Shown here: positions 17,408 through 25,629 of the stretch, piece by piece
How positions within the stretch are numbered: position 1 is the stretch's first letter
Layout: each line of letters opens with the position of its first letter
From: Enhydrobacter sp.
GTDB taxonomy: Bacteria > Pseudomonadota > Alphaproteobacteria > Reyranellales > Reyranellaceae
Direction: 5' to 3'
NCBI GenBank assembly: GCA_025808875.1
Contig: CP075528.1
Span: 3,656,473 to 3,720,472 of the forward strand
Length of the DNA stretch: 64,000 nt
The notes under the pieces: generated by a model
Database searches by the model: none
What the model was told of the DNA's origin: nothing
Seen by the model: the letters and a program-made list of their open reading frames with translations, nothing else
Position numbers and translations under genes: made by a program

Positions 17408-18328
17408 TCAGGCATGCGAGAACATCCTCTTGCCGGCGACCGGCATGGTCGCCCTGAGGATCGTGCCGCCCGGCACCTTGGCGCTCGGCCGCGAGTTCAC
17501 GACGTAGAGATCGCGGCCCGAGAAGGCGACGTTGGTGCAGAAAATGTCGTCGCCGCAATCGACATGGTGCGTCGGCCGGCCGAGATGATCGAAGCGCCAG
17601 GCGGTCGTGCTGGGATGCGCCACCACCAGCCCGCCCTCCTCGTCGAGCGCCATGCCGTCGGGCCCGGCGTGGCCGCCCGACATCTGGATGAACAGCCCGA
17701 CCTTGCTCGCCATGCCGTCGGCCATCAGCGGCAGGCGCCACACCGCGTTGCCGCGCGTCACGCCGACATAGAGCACGGTCTCGGCCTTGTTCATGACGAT
17801 GCCGTTGGGACTCGGCACCGTGTTCACCAGCATCGTCAGCCGGCCCGACGGTTCGTAGCGATAGACGCGACCGGTCGGATCGTGCAGGCCGGTCTGGCCC
17901 TGGTCGGTGAAGTAGAGATCGCCGTTGGCCGCGAAGAAGAGATCGTTGACCCCCTTGAAGCTCTCCGACGCGCGGGTTTCGATCAGCGGCGTCACCGCGC
18001 CGCTCGCGAGGTCGAGCAGCACGATGCCGCGCTTGTAGTCGGCGATGAAGACGCGGCCGTCCTTGTGGATCTTCAGTCCGTTCGGCCAGCCGTCATACTC
18101 GGTGACCAGGGTCCAGTCGCCCGCCGGGCTGACGCAGAACACGCGCCCGAAAGGGATGTCGGTGACGTAGAGGTTGCCGCCGCGGTCGAAGCTCGGTCCC
18201 TCGAGAAACGAATCGAGCTCCATGCCGACGGCATTGGCGTCGCCCCACGCCGAGCGCCGCTTCTTGCGGAACTTCTCCGGCAACCGCGTGAACTCGGTCG
18301 CGGAGACCGGCTTCGTCAGACCGTACAT
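17408..18328 (-). CDS. SMP-30/gluconolactonase-like protein
   Basis: A 306-residue six-bladed beta-propeller of the SMP-30/gluconolactonase/LRE family, which hydrolyses sugar or other lactones with a divalent metal. Motifs are LEGPSFDRGGNLYVTDI (metal-ligand Glu), GWPNGLKIHKDGRVFIADY, VNDLFFAANGDLYFTD (Asn ligand), PSPNGIVMN and GPDGMALDEEGGLVV (Asp ligand). The start at 18328 overlaps the stop of the aminotransferase gene by four bases (ATGA), which fixes it. The pair forms a two-gene leftward operon; the lactone substrate is unknown. Confidence 0.88.
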   Translation of the reverse strand: MYGLTKPVSATEFTRLPEKFRKKRRSAWGDANAVGMELDSFLEGPSFDRGGNLYVTDIPFGRVFCVSPAGDWTLVTEYDGWPNGLKIHKDGRVFIADYKRGIVLLDLASGAVTPLIETRASESFKGVNDLFFAANGDLYFTDQGQTGLHDPTGRVYRYEPSGRLTMLVNTVPSPNGIVMNKAETVLYVGVTRGNAVWRLPLMADGMASKVGLFIQMSGGHAGPDGMALDEEGGLVVAHPSTTAWRFDHLGRPTHHVDCGDDIFCTNVAFSGRDLYVVNSRPSAKVPGGTILRATMPVAGKRMFSHA

Positions 18329-19716
18329 CAAGCCACCTTCACTTCGCGCTCGGCCTTCAGGGCCCGCACCGTCTGGCGCAGCGCATGCACCGTCTTCTCG
18401 ATCTCCGCGCCGCCGTGCGTCGCCGACACGAAGCCGCCGGGGGCGGCCATGATGTCGACGCCGTGGGTCATCAGCCCCATGCGGATCTTGCCGGTGAGGT
18501 TGCCGGCGCCGCGCGCGCCCTTGAGCTTGGCGAACGGCACCTTCTGGGCATCGAAGGTCCGGGGATCGACCGGATCGCCCGACGGGTTGGGATAGATCAG
18601 GAAAGTCGAGGATTGGCCGTAGATGCCCCACGGCACGCTCTCCTCGATCAGCACCTGGCGCAGCGCGGAGCGCAGCTCGGCCGCCGTTTTGTTGGCCTTC
18701 TCGGCAAGGTCCTCGTCGCGCACCAGCGACAGCGCCACGACGGCGGCCGCGGCCGACAGCGGGTTGGCGTTGTAGGTGCCGGGATGGGCGATCTTCTCCT
18801 GGCCCCTGGCCGCCGTCGCCGCATGGTCGATGCGGTCGAGCAGCTCGCGTTTGCCCGCGACCGCGCCGCCCGGCAGCCCGCCGGCGACGATCTTGGCCAG
18901 GATGCAGAGGTCGGGCGTGACGCCCAGCGCCTTCTGCGCCCCGCCCGACGACCAGCGGAAGCCGGTGATCACCTCGTCCATCAGCATGACCACGCCGCGC
19001 TTCTTCGTGACATCGCGCACCGCCTGCACGAAGCCCGGCGGCAGCGGCACCTGGCCCCACGACGCGCCCGACGGCTCGAACATGACGGCGGCGATGTCGT
19101 CGCGCGTCTCGATCAGCTTCACGACGGCGTCGATGTTGTCGGCCGGCATCAGGATGGTGAGGTCGGCCACGCCCTGCGGCACGCCCGGCGTGGTCGTGCC
19201 GTCGTAGTGCGAGGTGGCGCCGGCGGCGACGTTGTCGTGCCAGCCGTGGAAGTGGCCGGTGAAGCGCACGATCTTGTCCTTGCCGGTGAAGGCGCGGGCG
19301 AGGCGGATCGCCATGTGCGAGGCCTCGGTGCCCGAGGCGGTGAAGCGCACCTTCTCGGCGCAGGGGATCAGCTCGCCCACCAGCTCGGCCCAGCGCACCT
19401 CGAGCTCATGGCTCGAGCCGTAGTGCGTGCCGGAATCCATCTGCCGCTTCACCGCCTCGACCACGGCGGGATGCGAATGGCCGAGCAGCATGGCACCGTG
19501 GCCGCCGAAATAGTCGACGTACTCGTTGCCGTCGACGTCCCACTTGCGCGGCCCCTTGGCCCGCGCGACGTGGATCGAATAGGGGTCGAGATAGCGCGCG
19601 TCGTGGGTGATGCCGCTCGGCAGCACCTTGCGGGCGCGTTCGTACAGTGCGCCGGAGCCCGGGGTGCGGGCGCGGTAGTCGGCGATGATGGCGGAATTGG
19701 TCGGCGCGGTGGTCAT
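18328..19716 (-). CDS. Class III aminotransferase (glutamate-1-semialdehyde aminomutase-like)
   Basis: A 462-residue PLP enzyme of fold type I. The opening KWDVDGNEYVDYFGGHG, the phosphate-binding FTASGTEASHMA, FTGHFHGWHD, the aspartate in LMDEVITGFR and the PLP lysine in ILAKIVAGGLPGG are all present. It resembles the GSA-aminomutase/omega-aminotransferase group; a biosynthetic HemL role is unlikely given length and partner. It probably transaminates an amine or amino acid feeding the coupled lactonase/oxidation route. It is divergent from another PLP aminotransferase gene across 104 bases. A related domain is built into the PKS-NRPS protein at 40398. Confidence 0.88.
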   Translation of the reverse strand: MTTAPTNSAIIADYRARTPGSGALYERARKVLPSGITHDARYLDPYSIHVARAKGPRKWDVDGNEYVDYFGGHGAMLLGHSHPAVVEAVKRQMDSGTHYGSSHELEVRWAELVGELIPCAEKVRFTASGTEASHMAIRLARAFTGKDKIVRFTGHFHGWHDNVAAGATSHYDGTTTPGVPQGVADLTILMPADNIDAVVKLIETRDDIAAVMFEPSGASWGQVPLPPGFVQAVRDVTKKRGVVMLMDEVITGFRWSSGGAQKALGVTPDLCILAKIVAGGLPGGAVAGKRELLDRIDHAATAARGQEKIAHPGTYNANPLSAAAAVVALSLVRDEDLAEKANKTAAELRSALRQVLIEESVPWGIYGQSSTFLIYPNPSGDPVDPRTFDAQKVPFAKLKGARGAGNLTGKIRMGLMTHGVDIMAAPGGFVSATHGGAEIEKTVHALRQTVRALKAEREVKVA

Positions 19717-19820
19717 TTGCCCTCACTCAGCTAATGGCAGAGCATCGCAAGCCTCGCTTGTCCCGCCAAGGGCGGCGGACCTACGGTCCGATACTTCTGT
19801 TGATCGGAGCCCCGAGAAAA

Positions 19821-21056
19821 GTGAACGCCCCAGCGCCCGCCGCACCATCCTCCCAGGTCAACGCCAAGCCGCGCGGACGCCAGTTCTTCAACAATCCCGG
19901 CCCCACCAACATTCCCGACCGCATCCTGCGCGCCATGGACCGCGCGGTGTTGGACTTCATGTCGCCGGAGTTCCTCGAGATCCAGCACGCCGTCCATGCC
20001 GGCGTGAAGCGCATCGTCAGGACCGACCAGACGCTGTTCATGTACGCCTCGACCGGGCACGGCGCCTGGGAGGCCGCGATCGCCAACCTGTTCTCGCCCG
20101 GCGACACAGTGCTGGTGGTCGAGACCGGCTACTTCTCCATGGGCTGGGGTGACATGGCCCGCCAGGTCGGCGTCAGGGTCGAGACGGTGGAGGCCGATTG
20201 GCGCAAGGGCGTCGACATCGCGCGACTCGCCGAGCGCCTCGCCGCCGACAAGGCGCATGAGATCAAGGCCGTGCTTGCCGTCCACAACGAGACCGCGACC
20301 GGCATGGTGCTGCCGATGCAGGAGATCCGCCGCGCCCTCGACGAGGCGAGGCATCCGGCCCTGTTGCTCTCCGACACCATCTCCTCGCTCGCCTCGATGG
20401 AATACAAGATGGATGCCTGGGGCATCGATCTCACCGTCGGCGGTAGCCAGAAGGGCCTGATGCTGCCGACCGGTCTCGCCCTCACCGCGGTCAGCGACAA
20501 GGCGATGGCGGTGGCGCGCAAATCCAAACTGCCGAAATACTACTTCAGCTGGGAACTCATGGCCGCCCGCAAGCCGCAGCGCTTCATCGGCACCGTGCCG
20601 GTCCATTTCTTCTTCGGCCTCCAGGAGTCTATCAAGATGCTGGAGGAGGAAGGGCTCGACGCCACCTTTGCCCGCCACGCCCGGCTCGCCGAAGCGACGC
20701 GCGCCGCGGTGCGTGCCTGGGGCGGCCCGAACGGCGGCGCCGACGGCCGGGGTCCGCAGCTCTTCGGCCAAACGACCGATCGGCTCTCCAACTCCGTGAC
20801 CACGATCATGATGCCGGAAGGCCACAGTTCCGACCTCATGCGCAAGGTCGCGCTGGAACGCTACAACCTGTCGCTGGGCGGCGGGCTGGGGCCGCTGATG
20901 GGCAAGGTCTTCCGCATCGGTCATATGGGCGATCTCAACGAGCCGATGCTGCTGGGCTGTCTCGCCACGACCGAACTGGCGATGAAAACGGCCGGCGTGC
21001 CCTTCGCGCCGGGCGGCGTCGATGCCGCGATCCGCTCGCTGGCCGGCGAGGCCTGA
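19821..21056 (+). CDS. Class V aminotransferase, alanine/serine-glyoxylate type
   Basis: A 411-residue PLP enzyme of the AGXT/SgaA family, which moves an amino group from serine or alanine to glyoxylate. It shows the opening FNNPGPTNIPDRILRAM, the small-domain YASTGHGAWEAAI, LLSDTISSLASMEY (Asp binding the cofactor) and the PLP lysine in VGGSQKGLMLPTG. I favour the GTG at 19821, because the 29 residues read from the ATG at 19734 are atypical and rich in Arg; that ATG remains possible. It stands alone with a long non-coding stretch downstream. Confidence 0.85.
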   Translation: MNAPAPAAPSSQVNAKPRGRQFFNNPGPTNIPDRILRAMDRAVLDFMSPEFLEIQHAVHAGVKRIVRTDQTLFMYASTGHGAWEAAIANLFSPGDTVLVVETGYFSMGWGDMARQVGVRVETVEADWRKGVDIARLAERLAADKAHEIKAVLAVHNETATGMVLPMQEIRRALDEARHPALLLSDTISSLASMEYKMDAWGIDLTVGGSQKGLMLPTGLALTAVSDKAMAVARKSKLPKYYFSWELMAARKPQRFIGTVPVHFFFGLQESIKMLEEEGLDATFARHARLAEATRAAVRAWGGPNGGADGRGPQLFGQTTDRLSNSVTTIMMPEGHSSDLMRKVALERYNLSLGGGLGPLMGKVFRIGHMGDLNEPMLLGCLATTELAMKTAGVPFAPGGVDAAIRSLAGEA

Positions 21057-21623
21057 CACCTCTGACCCAACGCCAGGATGTTGGGCCGGCCGAACTGGAA
21101 AACGGGAATCAATTCGGCGCCCGCCCAGATGTAGCGGTCGCTCCGCTGCCTGTCCGGGTGTCCCAAACTGTCCCACTGTCCCATCCGGTTGGGACACCTC
21201 CGACGCCGATGGCACAAGGCTTTTCGGCCCGAGTGTCCCACCGTGCGCCACCTCCCGTCCCATGGACACTTTCTGGGACACACGGTGAGACACTTGGCGG
21301 GACATTTCCCGGGACGCCGGCGTGGACACCGGGCGGGACGTCGTACGCACACGAACATGTTTCCGTGGCGGAAAGGCCGGAAAGTCGCGGCGGCGCGTCG
21401 GGAAGACGGCCAGGCAGGGGCTCGCGAAACGGAAACCCCGATGCAGGAATTGCAGAAACTCCCCGCGCCGCACTCTCCATCGCGACCGGACATGACGCTC
21501 ATGGGTGCATTCTACGTCGGCGAGCAGCGGACGGCCTAATAGGGTCGATGGATTCCGGCCGATGCCGACGCCGTCTGCATCGGAGCGTCGTTCGACCCCC
21601 TGCCTTCGACGGCTATCGAAGAG
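21057..21623. other. Non-coding stretch with GGGACA/TGTCCC repeats
   Basis: 567 bases with no gene I can support. It lies downstream of the AGXT-like gene and before the stop of the leftward carbonic anhydrase gene. The centre (21159-21340) is crowded with TGTCCC and GGGACA hexamers, ending in a regular 12-bp tandem repeat. Open frames across it are by-products of the 12-bp period, which stays open in several frames. No tRNA or clear small-RNA shape is visible. Confidence 0.6.
21263..21340. repeat. Degenerate 12-bp tandem repeat, seven units
   Basis: Seven consecutive hexamers sit exactly 12 bases apart, starting at 21263, 21275, 21287, 21299, 21311, 21323 and 21335. They read TGGACA, GGGACA, GAGACA, GGGACA, GGGACG, TGGACA and GGGACG. 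The six bases between cores vary. Upstream, TGTCCC occurs at 21159, 21169, 21177 and 21234 and GGGACA at 21191, giving both orientations. The order is too regular for chance but too variable for a recent slippage array. Function is unknown; regulator-binding cluster or decayed minisatellite are both possible. Confidence 0.75.
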
Positions 21624-22379
21624 TCAGAATGCGGGCTTGTGTCCGGCGAGCCGCGCCACGAGACGTTCGGGAGCGATCGCCGACAGCGCCGTGGTCGCCA
21701 CTACCGCCGGCTGGAGCTGGACGCCGAGGACCGGCTCGAAGGCCGCCGCGTCGGTGTTGAAGGCGTAGAGCTGACCCTCGGTCAGGTTGAACCACCAGGC
21801 ATGCAGCACCAGCGACCCCGCCGCGACGCGCTCGGCGATCCACGGAAAGGTCATGAGGTTGCGTACGCTGTTGACCGCCCCTGCCTGCTCCATCGCCCGA
21901 AGGATCTCGCCGCGCGGCCGTCCTGCCAGCTCGCGCAGCAGCAGGTCGCGCGGCTCCTTGGCGATGCTGGTCCAGGTCGACATGTAGTCGAAATGCGCGA
22001 ACTGACCGGCCGCTCCGTCGACCAGCGCGGCGATGCCGCCGCACAAGGCGTGCCCCAGCACGACGATGTGCTTCACCTTGAGGCCGCGCACGGCGAACTC
22101 GATGGCGGCCGACGTGCCGTGGTGCCGCTGGTCGGGCGGTAGCTGGGCCGGCGGCACCATGGCCCCCACGTTGCGCACAGTGAAGATGTCGCCCGGCCTG
22201 GTCTGCGTCAGGATGCCGGGATCGACGCGCGCATCGGCGCAGCCCACGATCAGGATCTCGGGCGACTGGCCCTCGGTTGCGAGTTTCTCGAACAGATTGA
22301 GATGTTCGCGATAGTATCCCAGGCGGAAATCCGCGAAGCCCTTGAGGAGTCGTTCCAATGCCATGGTGGCTTCTGACAT
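21624..22379 (-). CDS. Beta-class carbonic anhydrase
   Basis: A 251-residue zinc enzyme hydrating CO2 to bicarbonate, cytosolic. Zinc ligands are visible as the Cys of GCADARVDP and the His and Cys of VVLGHALCGG. The usual CxDSR motif reads CADAR here, so the conserved serine is alanine while the Asp-Arg dyad is kept. The rest (TVRNVGAMVPP, GTSAAIEFAV) is standard. The ATG ending at 22379 overlaps the divergent enoyl-CoA hydratase start codon. A second ATG five codons in (22364) would avoid the overlap. Neither has a strong ribosome site. Confidence 0.9.
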   Translation of the reverse strand: MSEATMALERLLKGFADFRLGYYREHLNLFEKLATEGQSPEILIVGCADARVDPGILTQTRPGDIFTVRNVGAMVPPAQLPPDQRHHGTSAAIEFAVRGLKVKHIVVLGHALCGGIAALVDGAAGQFAHFDYMSTWTSIAKEPRDLLLRELAGRPRGEILRAMEQAGAVNSVRNLMTFPWIAERVAAGSLVLHAWWFNLTEGQLYAFNTDAAAFEPVLGVQLQPAVVATTALSAIAPERLVARLAGHKPAF

Positions 22380-23157
22380 GACCCAAGAACTGCTCTACGA
22401 CAAGCGCGGCGACGTGGGCTGGATCACCTTCAACCGCCCGCAGGCCCGCAACGCGCTGACCTTTGCCATGTACGAGGGGCTCGCGGAAGTCTGCGAGCGG
22501 ATCGCCGGCGCGGGCGAGGTCAAGGCGCTGGTGGTCACCGGCGCGGGCGACAAGGCCTTCGCCGCCGGCACCGACATCGCCCAGTTTCGCGACTTCGAGA
22601 GCGGCGAGGACGGCATCGCCTACGAGCGCAAGATGGACCGCATCCTGGGCATCGTCGAGCGCTGCCGGGTGCCGACGGTGGCGGCCATCGCCGGCTTCTG
22701 CACCGGCGGCGGCGCCGCCATCGCCGCGGTCTGCGACTTCCGCATCGCCGCCCAAGGCGCGCAGTTCGGCTTCCCCATCGCCCGCACGCTGGGCAACTGC
22801 CTCTCCATGGGCAACTACGCCCGCCTCGTCGCCCTGGTCGGGCCGCAACGCGTGAAGGAGATGATCCTGCTTGCGAAGCTGGTCGACGCGCAAACCGCCC
22901 TGTCGATCGGGCTGGTGAGCGAGCTGCTGCCCGATGTCGCGTCGCTGCACGCGCGCGCCATGGAACTGGCAAGAACCCTGGCCGGCCATGCACCCATCAC
23001 CCTGCAGGTCACCAAGGAGGCCTTGCGCCGCCTGCAGGAAAAGATGGGCGAAGCCGACATCGACGACCTGATCCGCGCGACCTACGGCAGCGCCGACTTT
23101 CGCGAGGGCATGGAGGCGTTCCTTTCCAAGCGCGCGCCGAAATGGAGCGGGCGATGA
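22378..23157 (+). CDS. Enoyl-CoA hydratase/isomerase family protein
   Basis: A 259-residue crotonase-fold enzyme. The oxyanion-hole segments are KAFAAGTDIAQF and AAIAGFCTGGGAAIAAVCDF. The two catalytic glutamates of classical hydratases are not seen in the segment FPIARTLGNCLSMGNYARL, so it may be a related dehydratase, isomerase or hydrolase acting on an acyl-CoA. The ATG at 22378 is chosen because the family opening (LLYDKRGDVGWITFNRP) follows. This start codon overlaps that of the divergent carbonic anhydrase gene. A small lipoprotein gene follows 41 bases downstream. Confidence 0.88.
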   Translation: MTQELLYDKRGDVGWITFNRPQARNALTFAMYEGLAEVCERIAGAGEVKALVVTGAGDKAFAAGTDIAQFRDFESGEDGIAYERKMDRILGIVERCRVPTVAAIAGFCTGGGAAIAAVCDFRIAAQGAQFGFPIARTLGNCLSMGNYARLVALVGPQRVKEMILLAKLVDAQTALSIGLVSELLPDVASLHARAMELARTLAGHAPITLQVTKEALRRLQEKMGEADIDDLIRATYGSADFREGMEAFLSKRAPKWSGR

Positions 23158-23198
23158 CGCGATCGGCTATGATGCGGCTTCAGGAAATGGGGGAGTAC

Positions 23199-23627
23199 AT
23201 GCGCGGTTTCGGTCGGATACTGGTGGCCCTCGGTCTCTGTGCGGCGCTGACCGCCTGCAGCAGGGACAATTTCGACGCTGTGGCCAAGAAGGAAGATCTG
23301 ATGATCGCCGCGGGCTTCCGCTTCCTGCCCGCCAACACGCCCGAGCGCCAAGCCCTCTTCCGCCAGTTGCCGCCGCACCGCTTCCTCAAGGAGATCAAGG
23401 GCGACCGGCTGATCTACATCTATCCGGACCCGACGGTTTGCGTCTGCCTCTACATCGGCAACGAAAAGGCCTATTCCGCCTATCGCCGGATGATGTTCGA
23501 GCGGAACCTCGCCGACGAGCGGGCGACGACCGCACAGGCACTCAACGACTTCAGCTGGAACTGGGCGCCCTGGGCGTCCGGCTTCCCGTACGGCTGGCCC
23601 TACACCGATTCGATCTACATGTACTGA
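23199..23627 (+). CDS. Small predicted lipoprotein
   Basis: A 142-residue protein with a lipoprotein signal: a short basic start, hydrophobic core and lipobox LTAC at about residues 17-20 (LGLCAALTACSRD). It should be lipidated and held in a periplasm-facing membrane. The mature part is short, has DPTVCVCLYIG with two close cysteines, and ends in an aromatic tail (NWAPWASGFPYGWPYTDS). I do not recognise a function. The ATG at 23199 follows AGGAAATGGGGGAG, a good ribosome site. An alternative ATG at 23154 overlaps the preceding stop but gives a poorer signal peptide. Confidence 0.65.
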   Translation: MRGFGRILVALGLCAALTACSRDNFDAVAKKEDLMIAAGFRFLPANTPERQALFRQLPPHRFLKEIKGDRLIYIYPDPTVCVCLYIGNEKAYSAYRRMMFERNLADERATTAQALNDFSWNWAPWASGFPYGWPYTDSIYMY

Positions 23628-23664
23628 TTCAGGAAAAAGCGGAAAAGTCGCCTTCTGCCTGCCA

Positions 23665-24408
23665 TCAGAACGTTGCCTCGACGCTTCCCAGGCCGACGAA
23701 CTCGCCGAGCGCCCTCGTGCCCGGCGGGAAGTATCGCAGGCCGGTCCACGAGCCGGTCGTGATCGCCTGATCGCGGCGAATGCCGCCGCGCAGGCGCACG
23801 GCATGGTCGATCATCCAGGCCAGCGGTCGCACCGGATCGACCGCACCCAGCCCGCCCTGCTGGTCGACAACCGGCTGGCCGTCGATCGTCAGCCTGACCC
23901 GAAGTCCGGCCCAGTCGAGCGACCGCCAATCGGGCACGCTGTCGCCGACGACCAGCGCATGGTTCATCTGGTTGTCGGCCAGCAGCCATTCGGGATCGGC
24001 CTTGTCGAAATCGGCGAGGCGCGTGTCGACCACCTCCATGCCGACAAACGCGTCGCCGATCGCGGCCAGCGCCTCGTCGCGGCCGACCGGCGCGCCGCGC
24101 GGGGCGATGTCGCGCACGACATGAAAGGAGATCTCGGTCTCGATGCCGATCATGTGCATCGCCTTGCCGTCGAACGATGCGGGTGACCGGGCCAGCGTGC
24201 CGGCGAGCAGCGGCGCGCAATTGGGTTCGGCGGTCGGCGTGCGCGCGCCGACCTTCCAGCCCGACACCGGCCCGGTCTCGCGCGCGACGCCGTCCTGAAT
24301 GGCATAGACCGCAGAGCGATCCGGCAGCGCGAACGGCGGCGCCACCTGCTTGCCGGAACGGCGCGCCTCGAGGAGGAGCCGCACGGCGTGGGAAATGTCG
24401 GGGCTCAT
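23665..24408 (-). CDS. 2-keto-4-pentenoate hydratase-like (FAH superfamily)
   Basis: A 247-residue protein of the MhpD/hydratase-decarboxylase group, which hydrates 2-hydroxypenta-2,4-dienoates in meta-cleavage pathways using a divalent metal. The family elements are SGWKVGARTP, IGIETEISFHVV (metal-ligand Glu pair), FVGMEVVDTRLADF, ADNQMNHALVVG and the C-terminal TTGSWTGLRYFPPG. No other meta-cleavage gene is adjacent, so the substrate may be different. The ATG ending at 24408 gives the usual length. It is divergent from the amidohydrolase-led operon across 39 bases. Confidence 0.85.
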   Translation of the reverse strand: MSPDISHAVRLLLEARRSGKQVAPPFALPDRSAVYAIQDGVARETGPVSGWKVGARTPTAEPNCAPLLAGTLARSPASFDGKAMHMIGIETEISFHVVRDIAPRGAPVGRDEALAAIGDAFVGMEVVDTRLADFDKADPEWLLADNQMNHALVVGDSVPDWRSLDWAGLRVRLTIDGQPVVDQQGGLGAVDPVRPLAWMIDHAVRLRGGIRRDQAITTGSWTGLRYFPPGTRALGEFVGLGSVEATF

Positions 24409-24447
24409 GCTAGTCTCCCGCAAACGACAAGCGTTCCGGAGAGGAAG

Positions 24448-25629
24448 ATGCCCTACGCCAGCGGCCGCGTCATTCACGATGCCGATGCGCACATCATGGA
24501 GGTGCCGGGCTTCCTCGACGACCATCTCGATGCAAGGTCGCGCGCCAAGGTGACGGACGCTGTGCTGTTCCCGCGCCGCGGCGGCTTTCACAGCCATCTG
24601 AGCGAGGAGCACCGTCGCAAGACCGCGCTGATGCCGTTCGACGAATCGCGCATCATGCTGGCCAAGAACTGGGACGCGCTCGGCTCCTGGCGCAAGCAGG
24701 ACCGGCCGCGCTCGATCGACCTCCTGGGTTTCTCGAGCCAGCTCATGTTCACCACGGCGTTGCTCAACTACTCGAACGTGCTGGAAGGCGGCCGCGATCC
24801 CGAGCTCGCCTATGCCGTCGCGCGCGCCCACGCGCGGCACATGGTGGAATTCTGCAGCGTCGACAGGCGGCTGCTACCGACGGCTTACGTGCCGCTGATC
24901 GACTTCGAGAAGACGGCGGCCTGCGCCCGCGAGGCGATCGAGGCCGGCGCCAAGGCACTAATGATCCCCTCGCGCTGTCCCGACGCCCATTCGCCGAGCC
25001 ATGTCGGCTTCGATCCGCTGTGGGCGACGGCCCAGGAAGCAGGCCTGCCGATCGTGTTCCATGTCGGCGGCGGCGGGAAGCTCCTGGAGGCCGCCTATTT
25101 CAACAACGGTCTGCCGCCGGTGCCCGACTTCCACGGCGGCGACGACAATTTCAAGTCGATCGACTACATGGCCATCGCCTATCCGCCCATGAAGGCCTTG
25201 ACGGCGCTGATCGTCGACCGCGTGCTCGACCGCTTCCCGCGGCTGAAGTTCGGCGTCATCGAGCAGGGTGCGTCGTGGGTGCCGGGCTGGATGCGCAACA
25301 TGGATAGCGCCCACAACGCCTTCTACAAGAACGAGGAGCGGCTGCAGAAGATGTCGCTCAGGCCCAGCGAGTTCGTCGCCCGCCAGGTCCGGGTCACGCC
25401 CTATCCTCACGAGGACACCGGCTGGATCATCGCCAACTCGGGCGACGAGATCTGCCTCTTCTCGTCCGACTATCCGCATGTCGAGGGCGGTCGCCACCCG
25501 ATCAAGCGCTTCGAAGCCTCGATGGAGAAGGCCGGCATCGGCGAGGCGCAGAGGCAACGCTTCTACTGCGACAACTTCGTCGACCTGATGGGCGCCGGGC
25601 TGGCGCCGGAACTGAGGAAGGCGGCATGA
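24448..25629 (+). CDS. Amidohydrolase-2 family protein
   Basis: A 393-residue TIM-barrel metal hydrolase/decarboxylase. It begins with HDADAHIMEVP, where DAH is the first metal site, and has FHVGGGGK in mid-barrel and LFSSDYPHVEGG near the end, holding the late Asp/His. The family includes ACMSD-like decarboxylases and CoA-pathway hydrolases. The ATG at 24448 follows GGAGAGGAAG. It is first of four coupled genes (amidohydrolase, crotonase, two acyl-CoA dehydrogenases), a set seen in side-chain or ring catabolism of steroids and aromatics. Exact reaction unknown. Confidence 0.87.
   Translation: MPYASGRVIHDADAHIMEVPGFLDDHLDARSRAKVTDAVLFPRRGGFHSHLSEEHRRKTALMPFDESRIMLAKNWDALGSWRKQDRPRSIDLLGFSSQLMFTTALLNYSNVLEGGRDPELAYAVARAHARHMVEFCSVDRRLLPTAYVPLIDFEKTAACAREAIEAGAKALMIPSRCPDAHSPSHVGFDPLWATAQEAGLPIVFHVGGGGKLLEAAYFNNGLPPVPDFHGGDDNFKSIDYMAIAYPPMKALTALIVDRVLDRFPRLKFGVIEQGASWVPGWMRNMDSAHNAFYKNEERLQKMSLRPSEFVARQVRVTPYPHEDTGWIIANSGDEICLFSSDYPHVEGGRHPIKRFEASMEKAGIGEAQRQRFYCDNFVDLMGAGLAPELRKAA

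Noticed and set aside
21263..21340. CRISPR array
   Set aside because: The unit is only 12 bp with variable sequence; there are no 25-40-bp repeats with unique spacers and no cas genes.
19731..21473. Long open frame on the reverse strand opposite the class V aminotransferase
   Set aside because: It lies antisense to a clear PLP enzyme, with composition typical of the complementary frame of GC-rich coding DNA; only its end enters the repeat stretch.
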